NCBI GenBank assembly: GCA_036971715.1
Contig: JAVHJL010000012.1
Location: 434,001 to 498,000 of the forward strand
From: Arthrobotrys musiformis
Lineage: Eukaryota; Ascomycota; Orbiliomycetes; Orbiliales; Orbiliaceae
DNA length: 64,000 bases
Direction: 5' to 3'
This document shows, piece by piece, positions 1-11,683 of the stretch. The stretch's first letter is position 1, and each line of letters starts with the position of its first letter. A program made the position numbers and the translations under genes. The notes under the pieces were generated by a model. It did no database searches. It was given only the letters and a program-made list of their open reading frames with translations, and was not told the origin of the DNA.

Positions 1-136
1 TGCCGTCCACATTCCGCCAACCCTGCCGCGAATTATGGCCTCACCTTCCCCCTTTCTAACCCCCCCCTTCTCCACACCACATCACATCTACACACCACTC
101 TAGCAAATAGATACCGCGTCAACTCAACGCACGAAA

Positions 137-3100
137 ATGAGGAAAAAGCCGCTAATTAAGATTAATCCTAGGCCTAATGCCACTTCGACTGGTGCTGGTG
201 CTGCCGCCGCCTCGTTTGGGCCTCAGGCACAGGCGGGAGACTCCATGCAGGTAGATGAAGCCCCTGCTGCTGCTGCTTCAGCTACCCCTGCCGCTACTCC
301 ATCAGCTAGGCCCCACAGACGCAAGCCCGTCGGTGGTGGTGGTGGCCGTCGTGTCGATTCAGCAGACCCGGACTCTGTCCGAAACCCTCGTCGGGGAGGC
401 TCCCAGGCCTCTGCTGGGAGATTATATGATCCTCGATCTGACTTTATCAAGCCTTCGGCTCAAACATCCTCCCGGCCCGCTCCGGCCCAAAGGAGTCATG
501 TTGCCCCCCCAAGTTCGCCTCGGGCGGCTCAAAGATTGTCCAATCAGTCAGCGAGGAACCCCATACCTGCTTCTGCAGGCCATAATCCTGTGCTTATGAA
601 GAAGCAAGCTACTCCCGCTCCCGTCTTGACTACTCAACCAGTCCCTCCCGCTGGCTCTACCTCTGTCTCTTCTCCTCCTACTGTTCATCCTTCTTCTGAT
701 GCAGACGACTCTGAGCCACAACCGCCTACCGAGCTTATCCTTCAGCCAGAGACCCGTCCCATCTCCCAAGAACAGTTAATTGCTGAGTATCTACGCCGGG
801 CTTGTTATGGTCGAGGCGAAGTGTATCGAAGTAGATTCAAAGCAAGCCGCTGCTGCCACTCAAGGTATCAAACAGATGCCTCCTCTCAACAATGACCAGT
901 GGCAGGCTTTGATCGCCCTTCATCGAACACTTCTCCACGAACACCATGACTTCTTTTTAGCCAGTCAACACCCCTCGGCCGCACCATCTTTAAGAAAGCT
1001 TGCAACTAAGTACGCTATGCCTGCCCGTATGTGGCGTCATGGTATCCATAGCTTTCTTGAACTATTGAGACATCGTCTTCCAGAAAGCTTTGAACACATG
1101 TTAGCTTTTATCTACCTCGCCTACTCTATGATGGCTCTCTTGTATGAGACCGTACCTGCCTTTGCAGATACCTGGGTAGAGTGCTTGGGAGACCTTGGAC
1201 GTTATCGTATGGCTATTGAGGAAGGCGACCCACGTGACCGCGAGGTTTGGATGCATGTCTCGAGGTTTTGGTACTTTAAGGGGACCGACCGACAGCCCCA
1301 CGTTGGCCGCCTCTATCATCACTTGGCTATCCTCACCCGCCCTAACATTCTTCAACAATTGTTCTTTTACTGTAAAGCTTTAGCAGTTGCTCAACCGTTC
1401 TTAGCCGCCCGCGAGAGCATTCTCACTTTATTTGACCCTACCGCTCTTAAGGAACAAGATGTCGAAGGAAACCAGTCTGCGGATGCTGTTTTCGTCCTCT
1501 TACACTCCATCTGTTTCACCGTTGTTAACCAGGATGCCTTCGCTGAGAAGAAGGACGAATACTTGGATCTCCTTGATAGGAAGATCACTACTTCGAAGCT
1601 CAAATTTAAGGTTCCTGGTGTCTATATTGCCATCTGTGGAGTCACTAGCTTATTCCAATACAGTCTCAAAGATGGAAGGATGAAGCTAGCTACCACCGCG
1701 AAAGAAAATCAAAAGGCCACCGCTGATGCCGAAGCCGCATACAAAGCAACTCTACAGAACAAATCAGAGGAGAATCTTCTCCCACCCGGACCGGTCATTG
1801 ATAATTATGATCCCAAAGACGCCCTTCTTACCTCTCCCCCCGAGTTAGATGATTCTGTTTCCCTCGACATCTCCCTTACTCATGCACAGGAACTAGCCTT
1901 CGACTTTCTCTCTCTTTTCTTCGAGCGCGGAAATGATCCTGCCGTGCAGCCTCATATTCACGTCTGGCTCGTTTTCCTTGACTACCTTAAGCATTACCCT
2001 GAGGGAATGGCCTTAGTGGTTAAGACTTTCCCCTGGGAACAGATGGCCGACTACGGGACAACGCTTCTTAGGAAGAATAAGGGCAATGAGGCCGTTCTTG
2101 AAAGTATTAAAGACAGCGAGATCTTCCCAACCGCCCAAGGCGCCTCCCGTCCGCTACCGGAAGAGTACATGATGCGTGGTCTTGAGATCGCTAGAAGATA
2201 CTTCCCATACGGTTACTTTAGTGGGATCGTCGATAACAAAAAAAAAAAGACTGATCGAACTGCCGTCGATGGGTGCAGCTCGAGAGGAAAAGATACTCTG
2301 GCTGATGGTTAAATTTGCAAATTATGGCCCGTGGATTCAATTTGATCCGGTTAGATGCAACTTTACCGTTTCAAACGAGTTGAAGGCGCTATTACAAAGT
2401 TACAAGGCAGCGCCAACTGATATCCATGAGCCTTCTTCTATGATGGAGGAAGACGACTCTGATGTCGATATGGAAATGAGTTCGGCCACTTTAGCTGACG
2501 ACGAGAACGAGAGTTTCGAGGAAACCGAAAATCCCGAGCTCACGCAACTCCTCGCTCAAAGGCGCGACCTCAGAAAGCAATTAAATGAACCAAGTCTCGG
2601 TATCGAGCAAGAGAAAAAAGCCAAAAAGTCTGACACATTCTCCTCCGAATCCTTTAAACCTGGCGTTACCACTGTAGTTGTTGATACGAACAGCCTTGTG
2701 AAATACCTCGACATCTTCAAAAAGATGCTCGACAGCAATGAGTGGTCGATCGTTCTACCATACTCTGTGGTAACAGAGCTTCAAGGTCTTCAAAGGAACG
2801 AAGGTAAAATTTCCGAAACCTCACAACAAGCCCTCTCTCTCATCACCCAAGCACTTAGCGATAAATGCAAGCTGCGTGTTGTGACTGCCAAACAATCCGC
2901 CATCAGCAATATCATCAACCAATTCAAGGAGTTAATCGACGACTATAGCGAAGAAGGTCGAAAGAATCTTGACGACGTCATTATTGAAACCGCCAAAGCG
3001 CAAGGAGAAATTTCGGCCCAACGATTTAACTTGAATAACAATAGCGATGTTACTTCTGGCGATGACGAGATTAGACCTATAGTACTTATTACTGATGATG

Positions 3101-3396
3101 CGGTCATGAGGGTGAAGGCAATCACTCGCGGGGTAGCCTCCGTTGGCACCAAGCAATGGGTTAAGTATATTTCTCACCCTGACGAGGATACTCAAAAGAG
3201 GATTGCAAATGCATACCACAGCCTTTTGATTAAACACCCAAAGATGGATAAAGACCGTGTTTACAAGGCTGCACAGGATGCGAGGGGTGATGAAATCGGG
3301 GATACCAGCCTTTTGAGGAGGGATTTAAATATGAAGAAAAAAAGAGCTAGGGCACAGATGGAAAGATACAGGCAGCAGCATGGATTGGCAGGATAA
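137..3396 (+). CDS. Est1/SMG6-like protein with C-terminal PIN nuclease domain, frame-broken
   Basis: Starts at ATG 137 after a pyrimidine-rich leader. About 210 low-complexity residues (Ala/Pro/Ser/Arg) are followed by a helical Est1 N-terminal region (about 800-1440, including QWQALIALHRTLLHEHHDFF), a second Est1 block (about 1870-2370), an acidic linker, and a PIN domain (about 2665-3170). The PIN domain keeps VVVDTN (Asp near 2683), VVTELQGL, NLDDVIIE and LITDD, matching the acidic metal-binding residues of SMG6-type endonucleases. Known family role: binding and cleaving RNA in nonsense-mediated decay; some members act in telomere maintenance. The frame breaks twice: near 785, where a few bases appear missing just before IYAGLVMVEAKC, and at an 11-A run (about 2238-2248) that shifts the frame by one. 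Either sequencing error or a decaying gene is possible. The family call is strong; intactness is doubtful. Confidence 0.85.
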
Positions 3397-5437
3397 CATT
3401 ACTTCCGAGCTGGGGCGCCTGGGACCCTGCCCAGGCGCCCCTTATCCTTTTATTCTTTTCCAAAACCTGGATCCCAGGGCCAGGCTACCGGAATAAGAAT
3501 ATCTATCCACCCGGCCAACCTGAATTTTTCAGGAGGCAATTCATGCCCAGAGGTTCGTTGGCCTAGGGCTTCATACGGTACCGATTTTGTTCTTGCTGGA
3601 TTATGGACCTTTTTCCACAGGTGGATCGCTACGGAAATATCACTAGAAAATTCGGAGAGTCCGGCGATGATACAAACCTGGACCTCATCTTGTCTTGGAA
3701 CCAACTGGAACTTGGGATTCTGGATATATTGGAATTAAGTTTATAGTTAGTCCTTTACGGCCTCAACAATTTCGATAAGGATATCTTTTCCAGGCACAAA
3801 ATTCCTGGATTTTCTCTCTTTTAATTCTTGTCAATTCTTCTGTTCCTTTATTGCTACGCATACCTTTTTTTCAAAGATTTCGCCGGATGTCGGACGTATA
3901 CACTTTTAGTACTAGTAGAGCCACGGTGCTGACCAAGCTTATTTGAGAATCTTGACAAGGAAGCCTGCCAGTGGTAAGGTGTAATACTACTACCAAAACT
4001 GTATTGTTAATTGAAGTTGATACTATTAAGACTTTTTTGTATTTTTTTATACTAAAATTTCGATTTCAAGTTTGATAAACTTGAATTTAGGCGTCAGTGA
4101 GGAAATGTAAAATTATTTATAATTTATTTCGCTCTATTATATAAAGGTTTAAGTCACTTGCCCTTTGCGACGTCTTGGTACGAGACCAGTTTAAGTTATA
4201 ATCCTTTTTGCGTTCCCTTTAAATTTTCCCTTGGAAATAAACTAACTACGGTAATGCATAAAATGACCAACCAGAATAAGAGAACCTACGTTGATGGAAC
4301 AAGTGGTGGGCCGGAAATTGTGATTGGTGAGGTGGTTGACGATGATGGTGGTGATGAAAGAACTAAAGCTAAACTAACTAGAATTCGCTATTTATGTATG
4401 TACTTATCTTTTGGCCTGCCTTTCTACTAGCCCACCAGCCTGTATATAGGGCAGTACCTAGGCTGGTTAGTAATTAGGCAGGGCGGTAGGCTGGTTAGTA
4501 GGTAGGGTGGTAAGCTGGTTAGTAGGCAGGTTGGTAGGTAGGCTGGTACCTAGGAAAGCGTGGCTATAGGAAAAGAATGTCGATTTTAATAGTATTTTAA
4601 CCGGTTCCAATACATAAATGATGTGCAAAGACCATAATACCGAACGTATTTTCCTAGTAAAACTACATTTGGTAGGAGTGAAACGTATTCGGTAATAGAA
4701 GGTTGGGTTGAAGGGCACTGACCTAGCCGTACATGTACATAGATACCGCCGATCGTCTCTCTGTGCGTCGTCGACATAGGCATCGGGATAGGAATTTTCG
4801 AAGAAAAGGCGTCCCGCGTCGTCGTGTTGAGGGGCCCTAATTTCCGTAAGGTGTGCCGTTTTTGGGACCTCTGGTGGGCCATTGCGGTTTGGAGGTGGGT
4901 AGTTGTTTCACAAGGAGATGATAAAAGCGCTGGGAAGTGTGATCAGGGTTGATTGATACTTCGGGTGACTAGTGGAGAGGCAGCGGAAGCTGGTATTATT
5001 CTGAATGCAAGGGGACTTTTGCATTTGCTAGCTTGGAAGGCGAGACTCGATGGACACCTACCAGATACTAATCTTGGGACTTGCACAAAGCTCGTATCTC
5101 TTTATGATCGATAGTAAAAATAATCTTCGGCCCCGTTTCTGTTGTATTTCATATTGTAACAATCAAAATCATGCGTTTCAGCCATAACTAAATGCTATTG
5201 ATCATGAGTGGCCGAAATGAAAGTTCGATCATAGAGGTTAACTGCGCGTCGTAATGAGTGTATATGATAATTTTGCTCAGTTGATAAATCAATCTTGCGA
5301 AAAACATATAAATCTCAGGATCTCTTTGTGTGTAAGAAGTTCAGTAAATCACTAGCACTAGGACGAACTTTAGTACCGATTGCTAGACATACCTGGGTCA
5401 TTATATTAGCGATTTACCCTTCAGCACAATCTTTAAA
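3397..5437. other. Gene-poor stretch
   Basis: Downstream flank of the SMG6-like gene. Short open frames here lack intron signals, domain motifs or protein-like composition. It contains AT-rich blocks near 4020-4150 and the degenerate G/T-rich repeat listed separately. No convincing gene seen. Confidence 0.5.
4437..4556. repeat. Degenerate GGTAGG/CTGGTTAGTA tandem repeat
   Basis: The unit GGCTGGTTAGTA alternates with GGTAGG or GGCAGG and recurs about four times. It is bounded on both sides by the palindrome-like TACCTAGG. Composition resembles the CCTACC-type array at 52.69-52.93 kb in this window, read on the other strand. Confidence 0.6.
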
Positions 5438-5791
5438 ATGCATATTTTTCAAGACCTCGACCCTTCAGTGGAGGAAAGGAATACTGAGTACGAAAGCGAT
5501 ATATTATCATTTCTTTGGCGGCAGAGTGGTGCGCCGCATGAACTTGCTACTCAGGAAATAGCACTGGAAAAGACAGCGCCGATATTCCCAAAAGAGATCA
5601 GAGCTCTCGGGGCCTTCGGCTATTTACGTTTAGCACTTATACCTAGAAGCTTTCGACCCCAATATTCGAGACTTTATCGTGGAATACTGCTCTCAAGATG
5701 CATCATTCCTTCATATGATGATCTCAACCCCGGTTGTAGCACCCGTAGGAAAGGCCTCTGGGCAACCCGAACTCTTCTGGTATTCCATTAG
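5438..5791 (+). CDS. Possible hypothetical protein or gene remnant
   Basis: ATG-initiated 117-codon frame. The first 60 residues have a plausible protein composition (acidic start MHIFQDLDPSVEERNTEYES, then an amphipathic stretch); the C-terminal half is less convincing. No recognisable domain. It may be an exon of a decayed gene, since the surrounding sequence offers no clear partner exon. Confidence 0.22.
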   Translation: MHIFQDLDPSVEERNTEYESDILSFLWRQSGAPHELATQEIALEKTAPIFPKEIRALGAFGYLRLALIPRSFRPQYSRLYRGILLSRCIIPSYDDLNPGCSTRRKGLWATRTLLVFH

Positions 5792-6436
5792 CAAGTTTTC
5801 TGAGAATCGCGAGAGCTTGTTTAGGGTTTCGGTAAGAACGCTTTTGTTTCTTCAACGTTTTTCTCTGGAATCTAGAGTAGGCTGAGGTAGCTATATGACA
5901 TGTAACTTACAGCATGCCTATCCAAGATGCAGAATCGATAAGCGCATAATCAAGTTTTCAAGAAAATGGTTCGAGCAAAATCCTAGAGTTAATATAGCTG
6001 GACTCTTTCTCACGGTAGGATCTGGTGTGTGTGTGCTTGCTAGTATCTTAAACAGACGCTCGTATTCAAACTCTCTAGTGAAATGCACTCTCGATACTAA
6101 CCATTTTATGGGTATTCAAAATACCACACTACCCCGTGTTGTGACTCGCCTCGTAACAGATGCCTAAATTGCACGCTCTACCTATAGTTCGGTTGTTCGA
6201 TGAATCTAACTTCTGGATAATAATCATAAAATGCGATCAGAGCAAAGTAGAATATCGGTACTCTAGACCCTTATCCACACGATACTTAGGCCGCATCCAC
6301 CTCTTCCTCTCCTACTCGCCCATCTCATGGGGAGAGTCAGGTAGGCTGCAAATCAAACACTAACTAAATCTTCCCCAATCGGCACAGGTAATGGAATATG
6401 ATCTCTACAGTAGATGCCCTAGCACCACCGCTTGGT

Positions 6437-6808
6437 TCATTTTAGAGTCGCACTCTCAAAACCCTTTTTACCTTTTTTGCTTTTAGAGCACAAAGAACAT
6501 GCCATTTTCTGAAGGTTTAAACAATTAGATATGGTTTGTTTCGTATAAGGCTTTGTACGAGTACCGCGTCTAGTATTGCCACTATAAGATGGGAAGGGTG
6601 GCGATAGGATATCAGTCGTGCCATTGTCCTGGCTTAGGGTCTGTGAAACTATTGATTGTGGCTCCAAACTGTTTTTATTGATTGGGCTATTTGCCTGGAT
6701 ATTTTTACTCCTTGTCGGAGAATTTGCGTTGGTGTAAGCAGCGAGGCATTCCAAGTGGGGCCGCTTAGTTTTTGGTGTCTTCAATCGAGGCTTATCTTGA
6801 GAATTCAT
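6437..6808 (-). CDS. Hypothetical basic protein
   Basis: A 123-codon frame from a true ATG at 6808. It is Ser/Thr/Asn/Lys-rich and basic (N-terminus MNSQDKPRLKTPKTKR, C-terminus KSKKGKKGFESATLK) with a CSLC pair near the end. Composition suggests a disordered, possibly nuclear protein. No known domain. An overlapping minus-strand frame at 6805-7152 could carry upstream sequence, but no clean splice was found. Low certainty. Confidence 0.3.
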   Translation of the reverse strand: MNSQDKPRLKTPKTKRPHLECLAAYTNANSPTRSKNIQANSPINKNSLEPQSIVSQTLSQDNGTTDILSPPFPSYSGNTRRGTRTKPYTKQTISNCLNLQKMACSLCSKSKKGKKGFESATLK

Positions 6809-7425
6809 GGTAGTTGGGCGGTTATTGTGTGGGTTATTGACCTGGGTTTCGGTGTCCAGCGGATGGAACTGCCCGGCTGACGGTTGTCATTCTCTGAGAC
6901 TATGATCAGTACATGGAGGATCACAATGGTAGTTCTCAAGATCAGAATGATCCACCTACTTAGTGTACATGACTTGATCCCAAGTTGTACTTGAGAACAT
7001 TGCTCCAAGCCTTTCTTTTCTATATTGAATGAGTGTGTACCATCGCGAATCTTGTAATCCGGGTATGTAAAGAGTGGTTTCGGGCACTGCAAAGGAGGTA
7101 TATTCGGAATACTATGATTTAGAATTCGAATTGACACCGAAGCAGAGAACACGGAGACAGTGGGAATTGAGGTGTGGAGGTTCTCGGCGACTGCCTGAAG
7201 CTCACTGAGGCTCGCCTGAATTGAAAGGGATACCGTAAGTCAACTCGTATACCAAAGTCCCGAAGTACCCGATGTCACAATCAAGAGAGTTTGAAGCAAA
7301 TGCATAATGGCGCCGATTGCAAACTAACTCCACTTATGGTATCAAGCTCGTCTGTCTACAAACCTTCCGGCTTTCTTGGTGGCGATATCATTCTAAAGAT
7401 AAATTAACAATAAGCTTTCGACTTG

Positions 7426-7872
7426 ATGCAGTTTAAAAGGCTTGTGCGAGGAAAGAGTGTCGTAACTGCTAATGTTCTTCGAAGCCATGAGACACAGGAT
7501 ATCGAAGCAAGATTCTTCCCTCTGAAGTCTTCTTTTGTTTCACGCTGTCTACTCTTTTACGGTCTTTGCATTGTACCGACTAATTCTCACGCCATCGATA
7601 ACATTACTAAGGCGGATTTTGGTGCAGAATTCGAAGGCTGTTTGATCGCTTCAATCTCTCCGGGGTGAGTAATTATTGAAGTCAATATTATTTCCTTGGT
7701 CTAAAACAGATCACGATCACACCAAGATGGTATAGAGAGTCATGGATGGCTAAAGTCAATCAACGGCCAGGAAACCAGCTGCATTGATGATATCATCAAA
7801 TTCATAAAGAGCAACGGTGCTCAGCAGCGAAGAAAGCTCAGAATCAGAACGCTTGATGGCAGTGGAAAGGGG
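7426..7872 (+). CDS. PDZ-like domain gene fragment with one intron
   Basis: Two frames join across a 45-nt intron at 7665-7709 (donor GTGAGT, branch CTAAAAC, acceptor ACAG). The phase is preserved and the join runs on as ISPGSRSHQDGIESHGWLKS, followed by INGQETSCIDDIIKFIK. The pattern of a (G/S)PGS turn, a buried strand, INGQ and then an aliphatic helix is typical of PDZ peptide-binding domains as found in HtrA-type proteases. No serine-protease motif was found nearby. The 5' boundary is uncertain: GCAG at 7428-7431 may be another acceptor. The 3' end is open, with a possible GTGCGT donor near 7872. Probably a remnant or part of a larger gene. Confidence 0.4.
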
Positions 7873-9985
7873 TGCGTTATGCTTAGTCTTGTCTACCGTA
7901 AAAGAAAATCTACCGCATGGAGTATCCTATAGTCTTTTTTATTCGCGTTTTATTTATATCCCTATCTCGTTGGCACTCTCAGGGTCGGGTGCAAGAATGC
8001 CGAAGAGAAAGTCGCATGTATCATAGTTTTGCATGTAATTCTCAATTTGGGGAGATATAAAAAGAGCGAATAGCTCGAAAACACAATGCTTAAGTATGCT
8101 CGAACCATCCCCTCTTAAGGGACTCAGATCCACGAATTCTTTTCGCATTATAATGATTTAGGAAGCGATGTCCGATGCCCTATCCTCTCTTCGCAGCTCC
8201 AGAAAAACTTCTACGGATAGTTTGGCCTGGGGCCTGAGCTGGCGGAGCACGGTTGACCATGAGCCATTATAAGCAGGAGATATCGCTTTTCTGGCTGGAT
8301 CAAAGCGACGAAGCAAACTAGCCCCCAAATATCGTCAATTCATACGCACCGATCAGGATCCAGACGTACTGTAAGGACTGGATATATGCCATTATGTTAG
8401 TGTAAACTTATCGATGAAAAGGTGTTAGAACTTACGATATTTCCTGGCTCGCACCCTGAAATTTGTTGTACATTCTATGTATCTGGATCAAGATGGAAAG
8501 GCTCTCGCCAGAGCAAATGGAAAATAATGTAAGAAGACCCTAGCTAGCTGGAACTGAAAGTTTAGGCTGAGAATAAGGAGCAGTGACTCCCACCCCGAAG
8601 TAAGCGTCGGGAATCAGGTATTCAGAACTTGGTGAGACCCAATAGCTAATTTCCTCACACAAAAAATGGACTCTGGTTGATTTGCCTAGGGTCTTCTTCC
8701 ACCCCCTTAACTGCCTAAACACGGGAACCACCCCACTACCTTAAGAATCCTCATAGGAAAGTGGCACCTGGGCTGTGTAGCTACTTACTATAATACATAG
8801 CCCCGAAATTAAAGGGTGACATTGTTGATGCATATCAAGTGAAGAAATTCTAGCGTAAGGTAGAGAAAAGACAAAACTTACTATATCGCAGCACGTATTC
8901 CCTCTTGATACCCTCCAGTCAAAAAAAATCCAACAGCTGCTAATTATTCTCAGAGCTCGCTCACCCCGACCCGGAATTAGTTCTTAGAGAAGACATCGCA
9001 CTTACTACTCATATTATAACATCGCCTACTCATACTTGGTAGCATCGAGTACTAGTTATACCAAGCCACTAGCGAATCCGCTAGAGGTGACAACTGAACG
9101 ATCGAAAGGCATCGGAGCCCTGTGTTTCGATAGTCACGGTGCTATATAGTGTTATGCGCCGCCGGACGAGCCTACGACAAAAGCGTGCAGCACCATCCGC
9201 TATATGCTACGTACAGTTACGTACCACACAAGTTCGGCCCGAGATACGTTCGGCCTGTCAGCATATGGAATCGGGCAGAAAACGACAATACGAATGTTAC
9301 CTAGACTCACCTGTGTACTAGCTTGCGGAAGGGGTTATGACACAATCACCATACTAGTTTCGCAGGTCACGACTCTACCAACTGCGCAGGTTACGGCGCT
9401 TAATTGAGCTCGATTGCGCCGATTCACGCCAATTGCGCCGATTCAACCTTGTTGAGCGCCAATCGCAATGCGCAATCCTAACCAATTTTGCCCGCTCCGC
9501 AACGCGTAAAAATCCGAGATCTAGATAGTTAGTGAGTGGAATAGGATAGCAAACTTACCTATAGAACGTTTAGGCAGACGCAGCCCAGCTCCCCATTCTC
9601 TCTCCATTCTCCTTTTCACTTTTTTCGTCGCCAAATTCTCACCATCGCAAACAAAAATCACCGAACATCACCATCCAGCATCACAGCAATACTCCAGTTC
9701 CCATATACACCACCAGTCCTACTCCATTCGTAAATATCTTCGTTTGTAGAATTCCCCCTTCCAAAACTCTTTCGTGAGACGACCGTTATTTGGCGGTAGC
9801 GGGTAAAAATTTCGTTAAAGTGCTCACACTACTTCATGAACGGGAAAACATATATTTCTTTTTACTTTAGAAACTTAGCTGCGCAGGAGACAAGAAACTT
9901 AGATGTTAGGCCTGCTTTGAGAAATCCTTTGAGCCAATTGTGGGGTAAATTTAAATATAACTTTAGGCAACAATGGTTTGTCTAT
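7873..9985. other. Gene-poor stretch
   Basis: No supported gene. A short imperfect repeat built on AATTGCGCCGATTCA and GCGCCAATCGCAA lies at about 9408-9475, followed by a pyrimidine-rich block (9590-9770). Confidence 0.45.
9408..9475. repeat. Short imperfect repeat of AATTGCGCC motif
   Basis: GATTGCGCCGATTCACGCC and AATTGCGCCGATTCAACC are near-identical neighbours, followed by an inverted-looking GCGCCAATCGCAATGCGC. Function unknown. Confidence 0.5.
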
Positions 9986-11045
9986 TTATAAGTACTTAAG
10001 TGAATATGGAAGACGGGAACGGATTTCTGCTTCGGAAGGTTCCTGTGTTTTGATACCCCTCGAGATCAGCCGCAAATCTGGGTCCTCTGAAGAACTTGGA
10101 ACAAAAGGAGAGGGATGCGCCCAAAGTACCGACTTGGGGTCAATCGTGATCTTGGAATTCCAATAGTATATTCGACTGTGAACAACAATCTTTTGGAAGT
10201 TTCGATGTCTGACACCCTGCAAAAAATTGCGTATTATCTCAGGGTTAGCTTTCACCACATCAGGAGACTCCCATGTGATAAAATCGCATTCTTGAAAACA
10301 CCATTCCATTAAATAAATCCTCTCTTTGAATTCTCGCAGTGGGTTGGCTACCCACCCTGGATTAGGACCCTTGAACTCGTGGGAATCCAACCTGGCCCAA
10401 ATCGACTTGAATTGTGGAGCTGCATTGAACTTTGTAAGGGTAGAGGTATCTAGTAGATTTGCCGCTTTGTGTTTTTCTATGGAACGCTGCACCGCATGGC
10501 TTCTAAAGCATCTTTCGATTGTTGACAGGGCGGAAATTGTGTCTCTTCCCCACGAGCATTGCACTTCGCCTTTCGAAGTATTGCAGTGGTCACATAGTGG
10601 TGACCCCTCTTGGTTTTCGGCGTCCAATTCGATCCATTGATATTTCCTTTTGTATGAAGATACGCTACAGTCGTGCATCTCGGATTTACACGTCTCACAG
10701 CCGTCCTTCCCGAGCTTCCAAACTAATCTGTCCCCAGATTCTGAATACCAGAAACGGTCAAACACTCTTGCATGTATCATTGAGTCATAGCAAGATTTGT
10801 ATTTCTTGAACTTTCCTTTAGTGCCCAAAAAGAGATCTTCCTAAGAGTAAAAAGCAATTAATTTAGCTGCCGAAGGGGTGTGGATTCGAGACAAATGCCG
10901 AAGTTAAGATTGTAATTACATATTCCTTCAACCGTTCTTTTTCAAGAACAAATTTTTTGTTGTAACGATACTCTGTAAGAACTTGAAAGCGAAGAAGTGA
11001 TTCTTCGAGCGTTGAATCCGTCTTTTGGCACAATGTTAAGTTCAT
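9986..11045 (-). CDS. Two-exon Cys-rich hypothetical protein (326 aa)
   Basis: Exon 1 runs 11045-10920 from ATG (MNLTLCQKTDSTLEES). The intron is 10919-10841 (79 nt), donor GTAATT, acceptor CTCTTAG. Exon 2 is 10840-9986. The join keeps frame (LKEY then EDLFLGTKGKFKKYKSC). The N-terminal half carries paired cysteines, CETCKSEMHDC and CDHCNTSKGEVQC, arranged like two zinc-binding knuckles around residues 75-125. The C-terminal half has conserved-looking aromatics (IWARLDSHEFKG, YLMEWCFQECDFITWESP). The family is not recognised; a zinc-binding regulatory or nucleic-acid-related role is inference only. It is transcribed divergently from the gene at 11684. Confidence 0.65.
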
Positions 11046-11683
11046 TGTGGGTGATTGATGTTAGGTGAGGAGGATGGAGAAAGGAAAAGGGAAGGATGGG
11101 TTCGCGTTCGTTCAACGCATTATTTATAGTATTTGATTGCTAGTGCGGGGTTCTTTTCCGAATATCTTATACGGGAAAATATGGTATATCGGTCGAGATT
11201 GTATTTCAATGTCTTTCAAGCCGCGGTAACTTCCCGTACGAGAATTTTCTCAGCAAAAATATTTCTCACGAGAGCGAGTCCAGGCCCCACATCGGCGTGT
11301 TTTTGGGGGGGTTTCCCGCAGAAGATAATCCCGCACACAAATTTCGTTTGCGTTGAATCCTGCCTCGGGATATCGCCCTGTGCTGAGACCCTTTTATTTT
11401 GGGCTGGCATAATATTAGTCTCGGCGGCCCTTCTTGTGCATAATATACGTCATTACGCGCAGACGTTTTAAAGGCCGGCATAATAGTTATGGGGCGAGTT
11501 CACAGCTGTCAGTTGGCACCTGTGTTGTCGTAGGGTATAATACAACAAACCTTGACACCTGAATACCTTATGCATGATCTCCAGCCGATTTTGGTATAAA
11601 GCGGAGCGCCACCGCCTGGTCGTCACACCATACTTCTCTGGCCCTTCACACACGCAGTTTTTTTATTAAAGAAATTATCTAAA
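11046..11683. promoter_or_regulatory. Shared divergent intergenic region
   Basis: A 638-bp interval between two head-to-head start codons (11045 minus, 11684 plus). No open frame in it is convincing. It includes a T7 tract and an AAAATGG start context immediately before the plus-strand gene. It probably holds both promoters; no specific factor site is claimed. Confidence 0.4.
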
